DNA of 64,000 bases from Notolepis coatsorum (GCA_963971535.1 OZ020588.1:120729505-120793504), one strand, 5' to 3'. Positions 19,811 to 31,351 are shown, numbered from the stretch's first letter. The notes: generated by a model from the letters alone, not told the origin. Numbers and translations: made by a program.

Positions 19811-20515
19811 TGTGAGGATTGGTCCAAGACCGCACGCTTCCAGGTACCAATTACCTTCACGCACCTGAAGTGAGTTTCAAATCAGCTCGGTGGAGCCCTT
19901 ATATACTCTGGGGTTCTGAACGTTCTGTGTCGGGTTGTTTTGGCTTACCACTAGCTGCTGCTTGTTTCCTCCTCCTGTTCTCCAGAACGTCTTTGGAAGT
20001 CGCCGCTGTTTGCTCCTCTCTGCCATCCGTTGGATCTGTGCCTCGTAGACCGCTTTGCGCAATTGCGCCTTGGTGAGTTTTTGGAAACATACTTTTTTGG
20101 ATGCTCTGTTTTTTCCTCGCATTTTCCTGGACTCGGGACCTCTCTGTTTTTTGTGTGTTTTGGTAAACACTGAAGATGTGTCGCTTGTGTTAGTACTGGA
20201 CTCAGCTAAATAATACTGGACTGCCTCGTATTCCATACGCTCGTTTGTTGACATTCTCTCTCTCTCTCTGTTCCTCCCCGAGTGGATGTCCAAGTAGCTG
20301 CAGAGCCGCAGAGTCAGAGGCGCAACGCCACAGTGCCGTCTCTGCTCTGAGCCGTGCTGCAGAGTCGCAGAGCCTACTCTGCCCAAGGACATTCTCCCCT
20401 TGTGCTTGTTGTTTTTGCTCTTCTCTGTTTTTGGAAATAAATACGCCCTGATTTTTGGCTAACTCTGAACTACCTGTCTGTGCCGTGCTGTTGGGGTTGT
20501 TTACAAACCATAACA
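19811..20515 (+). mobile_element. Complete solo LTR, Ty3/Gypsy-like fossil
   Basis: 705 bp, begins TGTGAGGATT, ends CCATAACA, flanked by perfect 5-bp duplications CTAAC (19806-19810 and 20516-20520). TG...CA ends and a 5-bp duplication are the hallmark of LTR-element integration; a lone LTR between them points to recombination between two LTRs that removed the interior. AATAAA near 20436. The same family as 1-522. Open frames inside it on the minus strand have no database-like features and are treated as chance. Confidence 0.9.
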
Positions 20516-20639
20516 CTAACAGGACTGAATTGCCCATTCAGATAATTTTTTCCAGGTAGTAAACAGTGGAGAAGGAATAATTCCAAAAGTATTGTGTTGT
20601 AGGAGTGTCACACATCCCACTGATCCAATGTTAGGAAAA

Positions 20640-20830
20640 TCCAATGTTCAGTTCAATTCAGTTATTTTTTATTTCGGGCTTTGGACACATAACAACGGTC
20701 ATTCCATAAATCGTCAAAGTCTTACCAGCTGCTATTGCAGCATTGTCCAATTGTCCGAAAAGGGCTAGGGAGAGGCACTAGGCTTGTCGGGCCCTACCCC
20801 TGAAGACGTACGTTTCTTTTCTTTTTGTTT
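20640..20830 (-). mobile_element. Possible LINE 3' UTR end
   Basis: On the minus strand it ends 'gcccgaaataaaaaataact' followed by GAATT-rich sequence and contains 'aggggtagggcccgac'. The design (polyA-like signal right at a repeat tail) resembles fish LINE 3' ends, but no coding part is left. Confidence 0.35.
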
Positions 20831-20839
20831 TTTCATTCA

Positions 20840-21060
20840 CATACATACATAGTACATACATATAGTACACATTACAGTACACATATAGTACACATTACAG
20901 TATAGTATACCTGCAGTATATAATAGTATATATAATAGTATATAGTACATAATAGTGTATACAGCACATAATGTGATGTGAGATATATAGTACATGATAT
21001 ATACAATATAGTACCATAATATAATAGCATATACCGCAAATATAGTTCAATATAATATCT
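20840..21060. repeat. Degenerate TATAGTACA repeats
   Basis: Irregular tandem array of 'tatagtacacattacagta' variants. Confidence 0.7.
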
Positions 21061-21084
21061 CCTGCCAACCGTTCACCTAATATT

Positions 21085-21615
21085 TTGTACAGTAAACCTG
21101 AAGTGTTCTGTCTCTCTCTGTCTCTCCCTCCCCCTGTATATCTCCCATACCCCTTCTCTCCCTCTCTTTCCCCTCTCTGTCCCTCTTGTGTTCTCCCACC
21201 TAGATAACTGAGTGTCTGTATTTCTCTCTCTATAGCCTCTTGCTCCCCATCTATGTCTATGTGTTTCTCTCTCCATCTCTCCCACCCCCTCTCTCCTCAC
21301 TCTATATGTGTGTGTCTTTCATTCACGCCTCTCTCTGTCACTCTTGTGTTCTCCCACCTGGAGAACTGACTGTGTGTGCCCCTCTCTCTGTAGCCTCTCT
21401 CCCCATCTCTGTCTGAATGTGTCTCTCTCTCCATATCTCCCACCCCTCTATCCCTCTCTGTTTGTGTCTGTGTGTTTATCTCCCCTCTCTCTGTGTTCTA
21501 TCCACCTGGAGAAATGTGTGTGTGTGTGTGTGTTTAGCTCTCTCTCCTCATCTATAAGTGTATGTGTCTCTCTCTTTCTCTTCCCCTCTCTCCCTCTATG
21601 TGTGTGTGTTATGTT
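21085..21615. repeat. CT-rich tandem repeat, period about 155 bp
   Basis: Low-complexity pyrimidine-rich DNA that hides a higher-order repeat: the block TTGTGTTCTCCCACCT with GATAACTGA or GAGAACTGA recurs near 21188 and 21346 and, diverged, near 21500. Open frames here are compositional. Confidence 0.7.
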
Positions 21616-21941
21616 GTACTTTGTGCTGATGGACTGTCTGTAACCTAGGCTACTACAGAGACACTTGAGGCATTTTAATTACCAGGGGAAATCATTAATG
21701 ACAATAATTATACACTGCTTGTGATTTTGCCATATGTATCAATAGTTAAGGTTGCCATGGTGATACATTACAGTATGCAGTACATGATCATGCTTTTTCA
21801 TAGCTAGTTAGTAGCCTGATGTTGGTTTTGTTGAGGAACAGGGTGTTTTTGTAAGTTTTGGTAATGTATGTAATTCAACACATGTTTGTTTTGGCAATGT
21901 GGCTCCAGTGTTGGCCAAGTCTGTGTACCATTGCTGTAGAG
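21616..21941. other. No feature seen
   Basis: Unique AT-rich sequence between the CT-rich repeat and the hAT element; no coding signal. Confidence 0.4.
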
Positions 21942-22968
21942 CAGGGGTAGGCAACCCTAGGCACGCGTGCCTGCATAGGCATGCGGGGGCATTTGCATAG
22001 GCACAGGGGGCAGCATTAAAAAAAAAATGATTTTTTTTCTTTTTTCTTTTTTGCTTTGAAATATTATAGTGAAATATTTTGCACTGTTGTCGCATTTATC
22101 TTGTTGAAATCCTCCCACAGGTTATTTTTACTACCACATATTTAATTGAGACCCTTTATTTGTTTATTATTTCAATTTAGCTGGAAATACATTGCTACAT
22201 CATTCAGTAACATTTGCAGAGCCTTATAACAAAAACATTATTACGGTCACCATTGTGACCAGTGGGATTAATCAACAAATTGTATTATTTATTTTTCTAT
22301 TTCATTGAACATTGCACATGTTAAAAGCCATTTTTTACTCAAAATGTGAGTATTACCAAGTCAACTTGTGTTCTTAAAACAATGACAATAAACATAGTTT
22401 TATTAGGTTGAAATAATGTGGTTGTGTACTTATTTTTCTGTTAACTTATTATGGATTGAAAACTGAAAACCTTAATGCACAGTAACTGAACTCACTATTT
22501 TAAAGTTCTGGTAACGTATTATTATATTTTTTTTTACAGTGTAGTCTTGCGATCAATCAAAACTTATTTTTACACGATATACCTCACATTCACCCTCCAT
22601 TCACATCCTGGTGTTCTCCATTAGGCCTGTAGGTGGAGCTATGACAGCACACGTACAGTACACACACCAATGGTGTGTGATGTGTCCAAAAATGAATGGT
22701 CAAATGTGAGTAAAATGGTCGCACTGTATGCAGCTGTTTGTCTGCATTGCATTCCCCCCCCCCAACTCAGATTTAGGGTTGATACAACCATCATAATAAT
22801 ATTGTTAATAATAACAATAACAATAATGATGTAATAATGTAAAAATTATCATTAAAAAGACCTGATTATGAGAAAAAGAATGTACGATGCATGGAATATT
22901 GTTGAGGCACACTAGTTACAACTATATTTCAAACAGGCACTCCATGTCAAAAAGGTTGCTGACCCCTG
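21942..22968. mobile_element. Non-autonomous hAT element with perfect duplication
   Basis: Ends CAGGGGTAGGCAACC and, reversed at the right, CAGGGGTCAGCAACC. Flanked by a perfect 8-bp duplication CTGTAGAG (21934-21941 and 22969-22976). 1027 bp of AT-rich interior, no transposase. The end sequence is close to that of the hAT element at 39385, so both were probably moved by the same or sister transposases. Confidence 0.92.
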
Positions 22969-22976
22969 CTGTAGAG

Positions 22977-23512
22977 TATCCGTCCATTATACTAATAAGT
23001 GGTGGTTCACTGTATCAAGGGTTGGTGTATTTGCGTCAGTGGGGTGGGGAGGAGGAATATCCGCCGGCTGGTTGTGGTGGGCCAGTCTGAGTCAGAAAAG
23101 ACCAATCCGTCCCAAAGCTGCATCATATAGGGTTGGCTCATTAAAGTCTGAAGAACTCAGCTCTGCATCTTCCTCTGTCTATAGAGGGGGAGAGAGAGAG
23201 AGAAAGAGAGAGAGAAGGTATACAAAATAAAGAGATGGTAGAGAGAGAGAGATATGCTGTGTTATGTGCTGAGGGTTTGTTTACGTGTTTGTGGGTGTTA
23301 TGAGTGAAGTCACAAGGTAAACAATCTATGACTTAAATTTTTTTCAGCGCACCCGGGGCTCACACTCCTCCGATATGACTTCAAACACACTTTGGTTTGC
23401 CTCGATGTAATCTTTGTCATTGGAAAATTCCCTTAAAAAAATTAAGAAATACATGAAAGAAACGCTCACGCACTCCTTTTTTCACTTGAAATCCAACCAG
23501 ATTCTTCATACA

Positions 23513-23515
<3 letters not shown>
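22977..23515. other. No gene seen; GA-rich simple sequence around 23185-23255
   Basis: Mixed sequence with a short GAGAGAGA tract. A 'tttttttcag' acceptor-like site at about 23346 is not followed by a convincing exon. Confidence 0.35.

Positions 23516-23592
<77 letters not shown>
23516..23592. repeat. (TG)n microsatellite
   Basis: About 38 uninterrupted TG dinucleotides. Confidence 0.95.
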
Positions 23593-23593
<1 letters not shown>

Positions 23594-24454
23594 ATGCAGA
23601 CTATTCTCATGACTGAGTGCTGACTTTTCGTTGGATTTCGTACAATTTGGTGAGTTGCTAGTGTGTGTGTATGTGTTTTTTTATTTTGTGAGAGAATGAT
23701 AAATAAGACGGTGGGGAGGGTGAGTGGGAAAGAGAGGAAGTGAATGGGGAGGGAAAAGCATAAAGTGTGTGTGTGAGAGAGTGTGTGTGAGTGCACAAAA
23801 GAAAACTTATAGCGGTAAGAGGGAGAGAGTTTGCTTGCTAAAACGACAGTGACAAAAGTGAGAGAGAGAGAGAGGAACAGAGAGAGAGAGGGAGAAGGTG
23901 CAGGAAGAGGCTGAATGATTATAGTAAATCTCTTAGGGCTGTTTTTAAAAGGGTTTAGGGGCTCTGGGTTTTATCTGTGGAGCGTGTAATAACCCAAGCC
24001 AAAGAATCTCAATATTTCACGCCTCGCTGAGATCTCTACATCTCCCTCCCCCTCTCTCTCTATCTGTTTCTCAATCTCTCTCTTTATCTCTCTCTCTGTG
24101 TCTCTGTATCTCCATCTCTCTATTTTTTTTCTCTCTTTCTGTGTCTCTCTGTATCTCCATCTCTCTCTCCCTTCGCTCACCAGTAGGTTTGCTCCAGGGC
24201 ACTTCAGTGGTGGTGGTTGAGGGAGAGTGTCGATCATTCAATTCCAGCCCCCCAGATTTCTCTGCCAGCGAACTTCCAGTCACAAGATCACTTCTCCAAC
24301 CTTTAGGCCATCGCTTAACACTAGAAGAGCATGACTTTCAACACTTGAGCGTTTCCTTTATATATCTGTTTCAAATATCTGCCCTCTGATAAACAATAAT
24401 AATACTCAAATATGACTCACCACTGGTCCTGGCTGCCCTCTCTTGTTCGATAGA

Positions 24455-24455
<1 letters not shown>
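23593..24455. other. No gene seen; GA/CT-rich simple stretches
   Basis: Contains GAGAGA tracts (23860-23900) and a CTCTCT-rich tract (24040-24175). Between these is non-repetitive sequence without a coding signal. Confidence 0.4.
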
Positions 24456-24535
<80 letters not shown>

Positions 24536-24554
24536 TATTATTATTATTATTATT

Positions 24555-24627
<73 letters not shown>
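24456..24627. repeat. (AAT)n microsatellite with an inverted centre
   Basis: A run of AAT triplets, then about 7 ATT triplets (24534-24558), then AAT again. The switch of strand makes a perfect hairpin-forming inverted repeat. Confidence 0.95.
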
Positions 24628-24629
<2 letters not shown>

Positions 24630-24722
24630 GAAAACACAAAATAACTATATAACCGCAACTCTTTCAGTCCACTGTGGGCTTCGTTATAACTTCTCAAAAA
24701 CAAAATCAATAACCTTTCTGGT

Positions 24723-24830
24723 AATTCAAGTGCAAGTTTCTTTATTAGTTGTCATACAGAAGTACAGAATACTTTTATACAAAATGCTTCTTTCTGTTAC
24801 GTTCCAGAGACTGTGCTAGACAAAAAAGAT
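24723..24830 (-). mobile_element. Rex1 LINE 3' UTR fragment, inverted
   Basis: Reverse complement of the 3' end of the Rex1 copy at 18118-18881 (matching 'gtctctggagcgtaacag' and 'acttctgtatgacaactatt'). Confidence 0.8.
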
Positions 24831-25485
24831 AAGTATAAAATAAGTATAGCAAGTGTCGTATCCATTGACTTGATAAACTGTTTAATTTCAACAAATACTG
24901 TGTAACTTGGGTGTCTGCTGGAATGCCAGCTAACAGGTTGAAACAACACACAGGAAGATGAGAAAAGCAGATAAGACTTTAGATCTCTTTACAGGACATT
25001 GTAAAAAAAACACTAGAACAACTGTTCTTCTGTGTAATGAAAGAGATAAACCATCAAAAACTCCTGTCATACCCTTTGATAAGGTGATAGAATTAATATC
25101 TTATATTTAAACCCACCCTCGCTGAGTCTGTGTTCTATGTCTGCCTTCTACCCTCTCCTGCATTTGGTTTGACCTGCTGACCCGTGGTGCAGGCTGAAGC
25201 CCAGTCTCTTTTCCACACACACGGTTTGAGTGACCTGCTGACCTCGTGGCTCTGGGCCCCTCTCCACACACACACACATACACACACGCACACATCTCCT
25301 CTGTGCCTACATCTGAAACCCAGTGGTCCCCGTCTGACACAAGCACACACACTCAAGTACACACACATAGGACAGATACACACACATAGCTCACACACAC
25401 TTACACACATCACATGCACACACACACTCACGTACACACACATAGACAGTCCGCCTCACACGCACACACACACTCACGTACACAC
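24831..25485. other. No gene seen; CA-rich minisatellite from about 25265
   Basis: 24831-25250 is non-repetitive. From 25265 it is CA-rich, with a repeated block ACTCACGTACACACACATAG followed by ACAGTCCG (near 25430 and 25472) leading into the LTR, as if the LTR's 5' edge has expanded here. Confidence 0.5.
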
Positions 25486-26119
25486 ACATAGACAGTCCGT
25501 TTCACACACACTTACACACAAACATACACACAGATACACAAACATAGAATTTATGACTACACTGAATTGCTTAAGTATCACAAAAGTGTCATGAATAGCA
25601 CGGAGTTAAAGACAAATGACTAGAGTGAGGACATGAACTCGGGTCTAGCCTCGCACACACTCACTCAAATGCATACACAAACATATACACACAGATACAC
25701 AACCCGCCCAAATGCGGGGGACCCCAGAGACCAATTATCGTTCGGCCCCCACCCTTAATGAAAGGCACGTACTGAAATCTACCTTCTCTTCCCGCCTTAT
25801 TCTCTTTGTCCTCAACTATGACGGTGACAACTATCAATCATTAAGCCAGGAAGAGGTGTGTCCAACGACAAATGTATAAATGATGTGACGATGTATTATC
25901 GCGACCACCACTTGGCAACTGCTCGCTCCGTGTCTGGAGGTGTATGCATTGGTCCTGGTGGTCCGTATTTGTGATCTATTCGTGCTGTGAGAGTTCAGTA
26001 AACTGCAGACTGCCATCTGACTCCTTGTCTCATCTCTCTGCTCACCTCGCCGACATTCAATTAAAAGAACCCAGGGCTAATTTACATTATAAGTGGAAGA
26101 TCCAGAGAATATCCTTTTA
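25486..26119 (+). mobile_element. 5' LTR of a retrovirus-like element (fossil)
   Basis: 634 bp repeated with about a dozen differences (about 98% identity) at 43616-44249 in the same orientation. A TATA-like ATGTATAAATG occurs at about 25876, followed by a CT-rich R/U5-like segment. It is followed, after two bases, by a tRNA-Thr primer-binding site, which identifies it as a left LTR. The true 5' edge is uncertain: it merges with CA-rich repeats, and the last bases are TTTTA rather than the usual CA. Confidence 0.7.
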
Positions 26120-26121
26120 AT

Positions 26122-26140
26122 TGGAGGCCCCGCTGGGATT
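26122..26140 (+). promoter_or_regulatory. Primer-binding site, tRNA-Thr type
   Basis: TGGAGGCCCCGCTGGGATT is, over 19 nt, the complement of the 3' end (with CCA) of vertebrate tRNA-Thr as I recall it. It starts two bases after the LTR, where a minus-strand primer site belongs. Confidence 0.75.
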
Positions 26141-26520
26141 GATTGATCGGAAATTGATAAAAAGGTGAGCAGACCTATTAGATTATCTGCAAATTGAATA
26201 TTCCAAATTTATGATTTTTGTCTAGAGTCTAGGGTGAGAACACAGGACGCATAGATCATAATCTGTTTTTTCTTCTTTGTTTGTTCTTCTGTTTATCCCC
26301 TCTGCGCTCGTCCTGGGACCAACTGACGAGTTGAGTTGGCTGAGTGCGGCAGGTCGAAACGGACGCTGGTGCTTTTCTTCAATGACAAAGGGTGAGCAGA
26401 ATCCTTTAGTAATTTCTGCAATTGGCCATTCCAAATTTAGAATAGGATTGTCATTTTAATGAGGAAATGTACCTGCGTCTGCTGATATCTGTGATGACAT
26501 GAATATTGTCTCTGGAACAC
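26141..26520 (+). other. Leader of the retrovirus-like element with an internal duplication
   Basis: A 55-bp segment at 26161-26215 recurs, diverged, at 26387-26441. Both begin with GGTGAGCAGA (a strong splice-donor-like sequence) and end near ATTCCAAATTTA. No gag start is seen before the L2 insertion at 26521. Confidence 0.6.
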
Positions 26521-27182
26521 ATAATAATAATAATAATAATAACTTTATTTGTATAGCACTTTTCATACAGAGGTTGCAGTTCAAAGTGCTTCACAACAGC
26601 AAAAAATACAGGCATAAGCGAGCATAAAAAGATAGACAGGTAGAATCACAGTGTTTCACATTAGGATCTAGCATCCCAATAGGCTCTCCGCTTACAGTTT
26701 TCAGTAACACAAATAGTAAAAATAGTTTAAAATGATTCAGTTTAAAAATAGTCAAAAAATTATAAAATAGAACGGACATAAAAAATACAGGCATGAGCGA
26801 GCATAGCAAGATATGGCAAATCACAGTGTTTCACATTAGGATCTAGCATCCTAATAGGCTCTCTATTCAGTAATACTCCTGTAATTCATGAACAAATAAT
26901 CACAGTGTTTCACATTTGGATCTAGCAAATAATAAGAATAAAATGATTCAGTTTAAAAATAGTCATAAATAATCAGTGTTTCACATTTGGATCTAGCAAA
27001 TAATAAGAATAGTTTAAAATGATTCAGTTTAAAAATAGTCATCAGTAAGAAGTAAAAAGTGCAATAACCGACACATGAATTTGATAGGCAGTGTAAAAGA
27101 GTAGGCAGGGTAAGAATAAATACAAGTTGTGTCAGGATATCCCTGATGTTTCCTCTTGCCACTAGGTGGTAGCAGATATCTA

Positions 27183-28745
27183 TCAGTGAAATGCCTGAGC
27201 AAAGAGATAGGTTTTAAGCTGTCTTTTAAAGATGTCTAGCGAGTTGGCTTCCCTGATGTTTTGGGGTAGTTTGTTCCATAGTTTTGGGGCATAGTTGATA
27301 AAGGCTGCATTACCGATCCTCTTTTGACTGCTTCTGGGAGCCTCTAGTAGTCCAGCAGCTGATGATCGCAGTGTTCTTGCTGGTGTGTAATTTATTAGAG
27401 TGTTGGCGATGTAGCTAGGTCCCTGTCCATTTAGAGCTTTGTATGTAAGGAGAAGGACCTTAAAGTCAATTCTAAATGTTACAGGAAGCCAGTGTAAAGC
27501 GGCTAGGACTGGACTAATGTGCTCTCTCCTTTTGGTTCTAGTTAGCAGTCGGGCTGCAGAGTTTTGGATTAGCTGAAGCCTCTCTGTGGTTTTCTTAGGG
27601 AGACCTGTGAAAAGTGCATTACAGTAGTCTAACCGGCTAGATATGAATGCATGAATTAGCTTCTCAGCATCGTTCTGATTAATAAATGGTCGTACTTTTG
27701 CTATATTTCTGAGATGGAAGAACGATGTTTTCGTCACTTTGCTAATATGAGAATTGAAGTTCAGTTCTGAATCTATGATAACCCCAAGACTAGTGACCTC
27801 AGATTTGATCCAAGGGGTTAGTCCCCCCAGGTTCTTTATTAATGTTTCTTTTTTAGTTTTGGAGCCGATAATTAGAATTTCAGTTTTGTTCTCGTTTAGT
27901 TTCAGGAAGTTCTTACTCATCCATTTATTTATTGCCAGTAAGCAGTCTGTAATGGAGCTAATCGCTGTATCATTTGGTTCAGCAGATATGTACAGTTGTG
28001 TATCATCCGCATAGCTATGGAAATCTACATTATGTTCTCTGATGATATCACCCAGCGGTAACATGTAAAGGGAGAAGAGTAAAGGACCTAAGCAACTCCC
28101 TTGTGCAACTCCATAGTTGTTGTCGTATATATCAGACATGTGATCTCCTAGTTTAACATAGAATTTCCTCCCTCTGATGTATGTTTTAAACCAGCCCAGC
28201 ACATGGTCTGAGAAACCGACATGGTTTTCAAGACGATCGATTAGAATATCGTGATCGATTGTATCAAATGCTGCACTGAGATCTAACAGGATAAGGATGG
28301 AGATCTTATTCTCGTCAGAGTTTAGTCTGAGGTCACTGATTATTTTGGTGAGGGCAGTTTCAGTGCTATGATATTTTCTGAATCCTGACTGAAATTCTTC
28401 TAAGATGTTGTTTTCTTCAAGAAAGGAATTTATTTGAACTGAAACTATCTTTTCAAGTACTTTACTAATGAATGGTAGGTTGGATATTGGACGATAATTT
28501 GCCATTTCATTACTATCCAAGTTAGGTTTTTTTAGTAATGGCTTTACAACTGCTGTTTTAAAGGCATCCGGGAAAATACCAGTCCTAAGGGAAGTGTTTA
28601 TGATATCTAGCACAGGGCTTGAAACACTATTAAATACCCGTTTGAAGAAAGCTGTAGGTATAGGGTCAATGTCTGAGGTGGAGGAGTTACATTCTGAGAC
28701 AGTTTTGCAGAGTACATCTAATGTGATGCATGTGAAACTTCTCAT
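27183..28745 (-). pseudogene. L2 reverse transcriptase (C-terminal part)
   Basis: A 520-residue frame with RT motifs PNLDSNEMANYRPISNLPFI, FQSGFRKYHSTETAL, motif A LLDLSAAFDTIDHDIL, motif B GVAQGSCLGPLLFSLY and motif C SYADDTQLY, and the L2 C-terminus (LHWLPVTFRIDFKVLLLTYK ... PKLWNKLPQNIREA). The catalytic Asp residues are present. It lacks its N-terminal continuation because of an upstream frameshift. Confidence 0.85.
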
Positions 28746-28776
28746 GGTTACATTGCACGGTTTGCCGCAATCAACT

Positions 28777-30020
28777 TTATTGAGTAATGCTGGCCCTGAT
28801 CAAGGTTATTTTGTTGTTAAAGAATAGTGCAAGTTCTTCACACTTAACCGTTGATGACTGAGGAGGTGTAGGGGCAGTGTTGAGTAGTACATTAATAGTG
28901 GAAAAGAGGATTCTGGAGTTTCCAGCATTTTTTGTAATGATTTTAGAGAAGTAATCTTTCCTTGCTAAGCGGATGGTTTTATTATAAGCAGTTAAAGCAT
29001 CTTTGTATATATCACAGCATATGGTGGTTTTTGTTTTTCTCCATTTTCGCTGCACGACATTTCCTTTTTTCTTTGTTGACCGTATTATAGTTTAACCAGG
29101 GCGAGGCTCTAGTTTTCTTCTTTTTCGTTTTTAATGGGGCGACAGAATTTAATATAGATGACATTGCATCATTGAGATTTTCTACCATTTCATTTAGAGA
29201 GCTGTCATGATTGTGTGGTTCATGTAGTCTGATAAGATCAATGAACTTTGATTCAGCTTTGTCGTTTAGGAGCCTCTTTTTAACTATGATTTCTTTTTTT
29301 GTTTTAGTAAGGGTTATTTGAGTATCAAAAAATATACAGTGATGGTCGGAGAGAGGTAATTCAGTTATTGAGATATTTGTTATGCTTAGCCCAGTTGTTG
29401 TTATAACTAAGTCTAGTGTATTCCCAAGCCGGTGAGTTGCATTTGTTATATGCTGTATTAGGTCAAAGCTATCCAGTAGATTTTTTAGTTCCATAGTTTT
29501 GGAGTCTGTTTTCTTGGATGTTCAGGTCTCCATTTAGGATCACCTTATCATATCCGGTAACACATAGTGAGATCAGTTCAGAGAGCTCCTGTATAAATAT
29601 TGGTGAGTGTCTAGGCGGGCGGTATATTGTGACAATAATAGTTGATTCTGTTTTTAGTTCAATGGCAAGATATTCCATTGACATGAACTCGCCTAGTTCT
29701 GTGATTCTAAACAAGAGTTTTGAGGAGAAGATTGCTGCAACTCCTCCGCCCCTTTTATTTTTTCTGGGTATTTGAAAAAAGTTATAGTCTGGTGGACAAG
29801 CTTCTATCATTATTGATGTAGCTGTGTCATTATTTAGCCATGTCTCTACTAGGCAGATGCAATCTAAGTTATTTTCTTTAATCAGATCATTTACTAAGAA
29901 TGTTTTATTATTCAGTGATCTGACATTTAGGAAAGCTAATTTTATTTGTTGGACTTCTTTAGAGGAGGTCTGCTTTGGTTTGACCGTGATGGCCCTGAGG
30001 TTAATAGCAGGTAAACGCAT
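28777..30020 (-). pseudogene. L2 endonuclease and linker, in three frames
   Basis: Frame 29469-30020 has the endonuclease start LAFLNVRSLNNK, LVETWL with the catalytic Glu, IYRPPRHSP and NGDLNI. Frame 29012-29494 continues with LGNTLDLVITT and LSDHHCIFF. Frame 28777-29055 carries the linker. Frameshifts separate the three. Confidence 0.8.
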
Positions 30021-30070
30021 TGGTGGCGTATATTTTTCACCATGCCATTGGCTAGTTATGATTACTTGTA

Positions 30071-30820
30071 TGTTTTGAGAGATGGCATGGTAATTGTGCT
30101 ATACTGTACCGTACTGACTGCACTGTGCTTTCGGGGACATTTGATCAGACGAGATGGCCTTGTGTGATATGGAGATGGCCTTGTGTGATATGGTGTGGTG
30201 TGAGGCACGTGGCTGTGCAATCGATATATAGAAATTCATACATTTTTTGTTTTCTTTATCCAGTGGAATAGCTATCGTGATTAAAATAGCATCTCTCCCA
30301 TGGCCCTCGTCGTCACGGTCATGTTATATAGGGTGGAGGGATAGCTATCGTGGTTTTGGTTATAGCACCTTTCCAATGACTCACAGTCATTTCGGAAAGA
30401 GGGTTGAAGGCCTAGGGTTGAAGGCCTAGCTATTCATGGTTTTTTATTGATTAAAATAGCATCTCTCCCGTGGCCCTCGTCGTCACGGCCACGTTATATA
30501 GGGTGGAGGGATAGCTATCGTGGTTGATTAAAATAGCATCTTTCCCGTGGCCCTCGTCGTCACGGCCACGTTATATAGGGTGGAAAGATAGCTATCGTGG
30601 TGGTGGTTAAAATAGCACCGTTCCAAGGGACGTGGTACGAGGAAGCTATTCATGGTACTGATATTTGTGTGTTGAATAAATGTGTAAGTGTATGAAATTC
30701 TATATGATGTAAGCCATGTGTTTCCTTTTGAGTCAAGGGGCTAAATAAATATTCATCAAGGGATACAAAACCAGTGCGTTATTTTATTCCTAGACTATAT
30801 GAGCGCTTTCTACTATTTTT
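30071..30820. other. Repeat-rich stretch, no gene recognised
   Basis: Short duplications (GATGGCCTTGTGTGATATGG at about 30150 and 30170), the three-copy unit at 30279-30602 and an AATAAATATTCATC near 30745. It could be 5' UTR of the minus-strand L2 or interior of the retrovirus-like element. Confidence 0.4.
30279..30602. repeat. Three-copy 76-bp repeat with internal inverted repeats
   Basis: Units at 30279-30354, 30449-30525 and 30526-30602, each running GATTAAAATAGCATCT ... GGATAGCTATCGTGGTT. In the second and third, CGTGGCC is followed 11 bases later by GGCCACG, a stem-loop; in the first this stem is weaker. Confidence 0.75.
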
Positions 30821-31351
30821 GTGTGGACTGATGCGATGAGAGAGGAAGCACGTCTGCTCTCTCTCTCTCTCCCTCTCTCTCGAGGGGCTCATAGAAGGAG
30901 ACTGCATGCTCGCTGAGCAAGCAGGAGCTGTTCTCTCCGTGGTGGTGCTGAGATACAGTGAGCCGGCACATTCTCGACCTGTGTTCGGTGAGTGTGAACT
31001 GGTTGCGGTGTATTAGTACCTCTCTCTCTCTTTCACTAATTCTCTCACTCACTCTCTCTCTCTCCCTCTCTCTTTCTCTCTCTCTCAGACTCACTCACTC
31101 ACTCACTCTCTCACTCACTAGCTCTCTCTCTCCCACTCACTCTCTCTCTCTTTCTCTCTCTCAGACTCACTCACTCTCTCTCTCTCCCTCTCTCTTTCTC
31201 TCTCTCTCTCAGACTCACTCACTCACTCACTCTCTCACTAGCTCTCTGTCTCCCACTCAGATCGTCTCTCTTTTTTTCTCTCTCTCTCTCTCTCTTGTCT
31301 CTCTCTCTCCTTCTCTTTTTCTCTTTTTATAATCCACTGCGGTGGACACAG
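30821..31351 (+). other. Possible 5' exon/promoter stretch with (CT)n
   Basis: Contains a donor-like 'tgttcg|gtgagtgtg' at about 30987, then about 300 bp of CT and ACTCACTC repeats (31020-31330) ending in an acceptor-like 'gacacag' at 31351. The CT repeats would make an extreme polypyrimidine tract. Confidence 0.35.

Larger units (their letters stand above)
26521..30070 (-). mobile_element. L2 LINE, nearly complete coding length, decayed
   Basis: Reads on the minus strand from an endonuclease near 30020 down to a typical L2 3' end 'agtgctatacaaataaagtt' and an (ATT)n tail at 26521-26542. The interval 26600-27130 (3' UTR) contains about four diverged copies of a 'cacagtgtttcacattagga' block. 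Four overlapping or adjacent frames imply three frameshifts. It lies inside the retrovirus-like element, right after its leader. Confidence 0.85.

Noticed and set aside
19877-20392. 171-codon minus-strand frame
   Set aside because: It lies wholly inside the solo LTR, antisense to it, and the frame is not kept in the related LTR at 1-522.
1-20515. LTR pieces at 1-522 and 19811-20515 as the two ends of one 20-kb element
   Set aside because: The right copy has its own perfect CTAAC duplication on both sides, so it is a solo LTR; the sequence between belongs to other elements.
22977-23515. Exon after the 'tttttttcag' site near 23346
   Set aside because: No open frame with a matching donor follows, and no protein similarity is recognised.
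23414-23796. Open frames through TG/CA, CT and AAT repeats here and at 17213-17684, 24371-24709, 25107-25594, 30813-31332, 52955-53267, 61384-61794 and 62143-62539
   Set aside because: They are translations of simple repeats on both strands, without any domain or start context.
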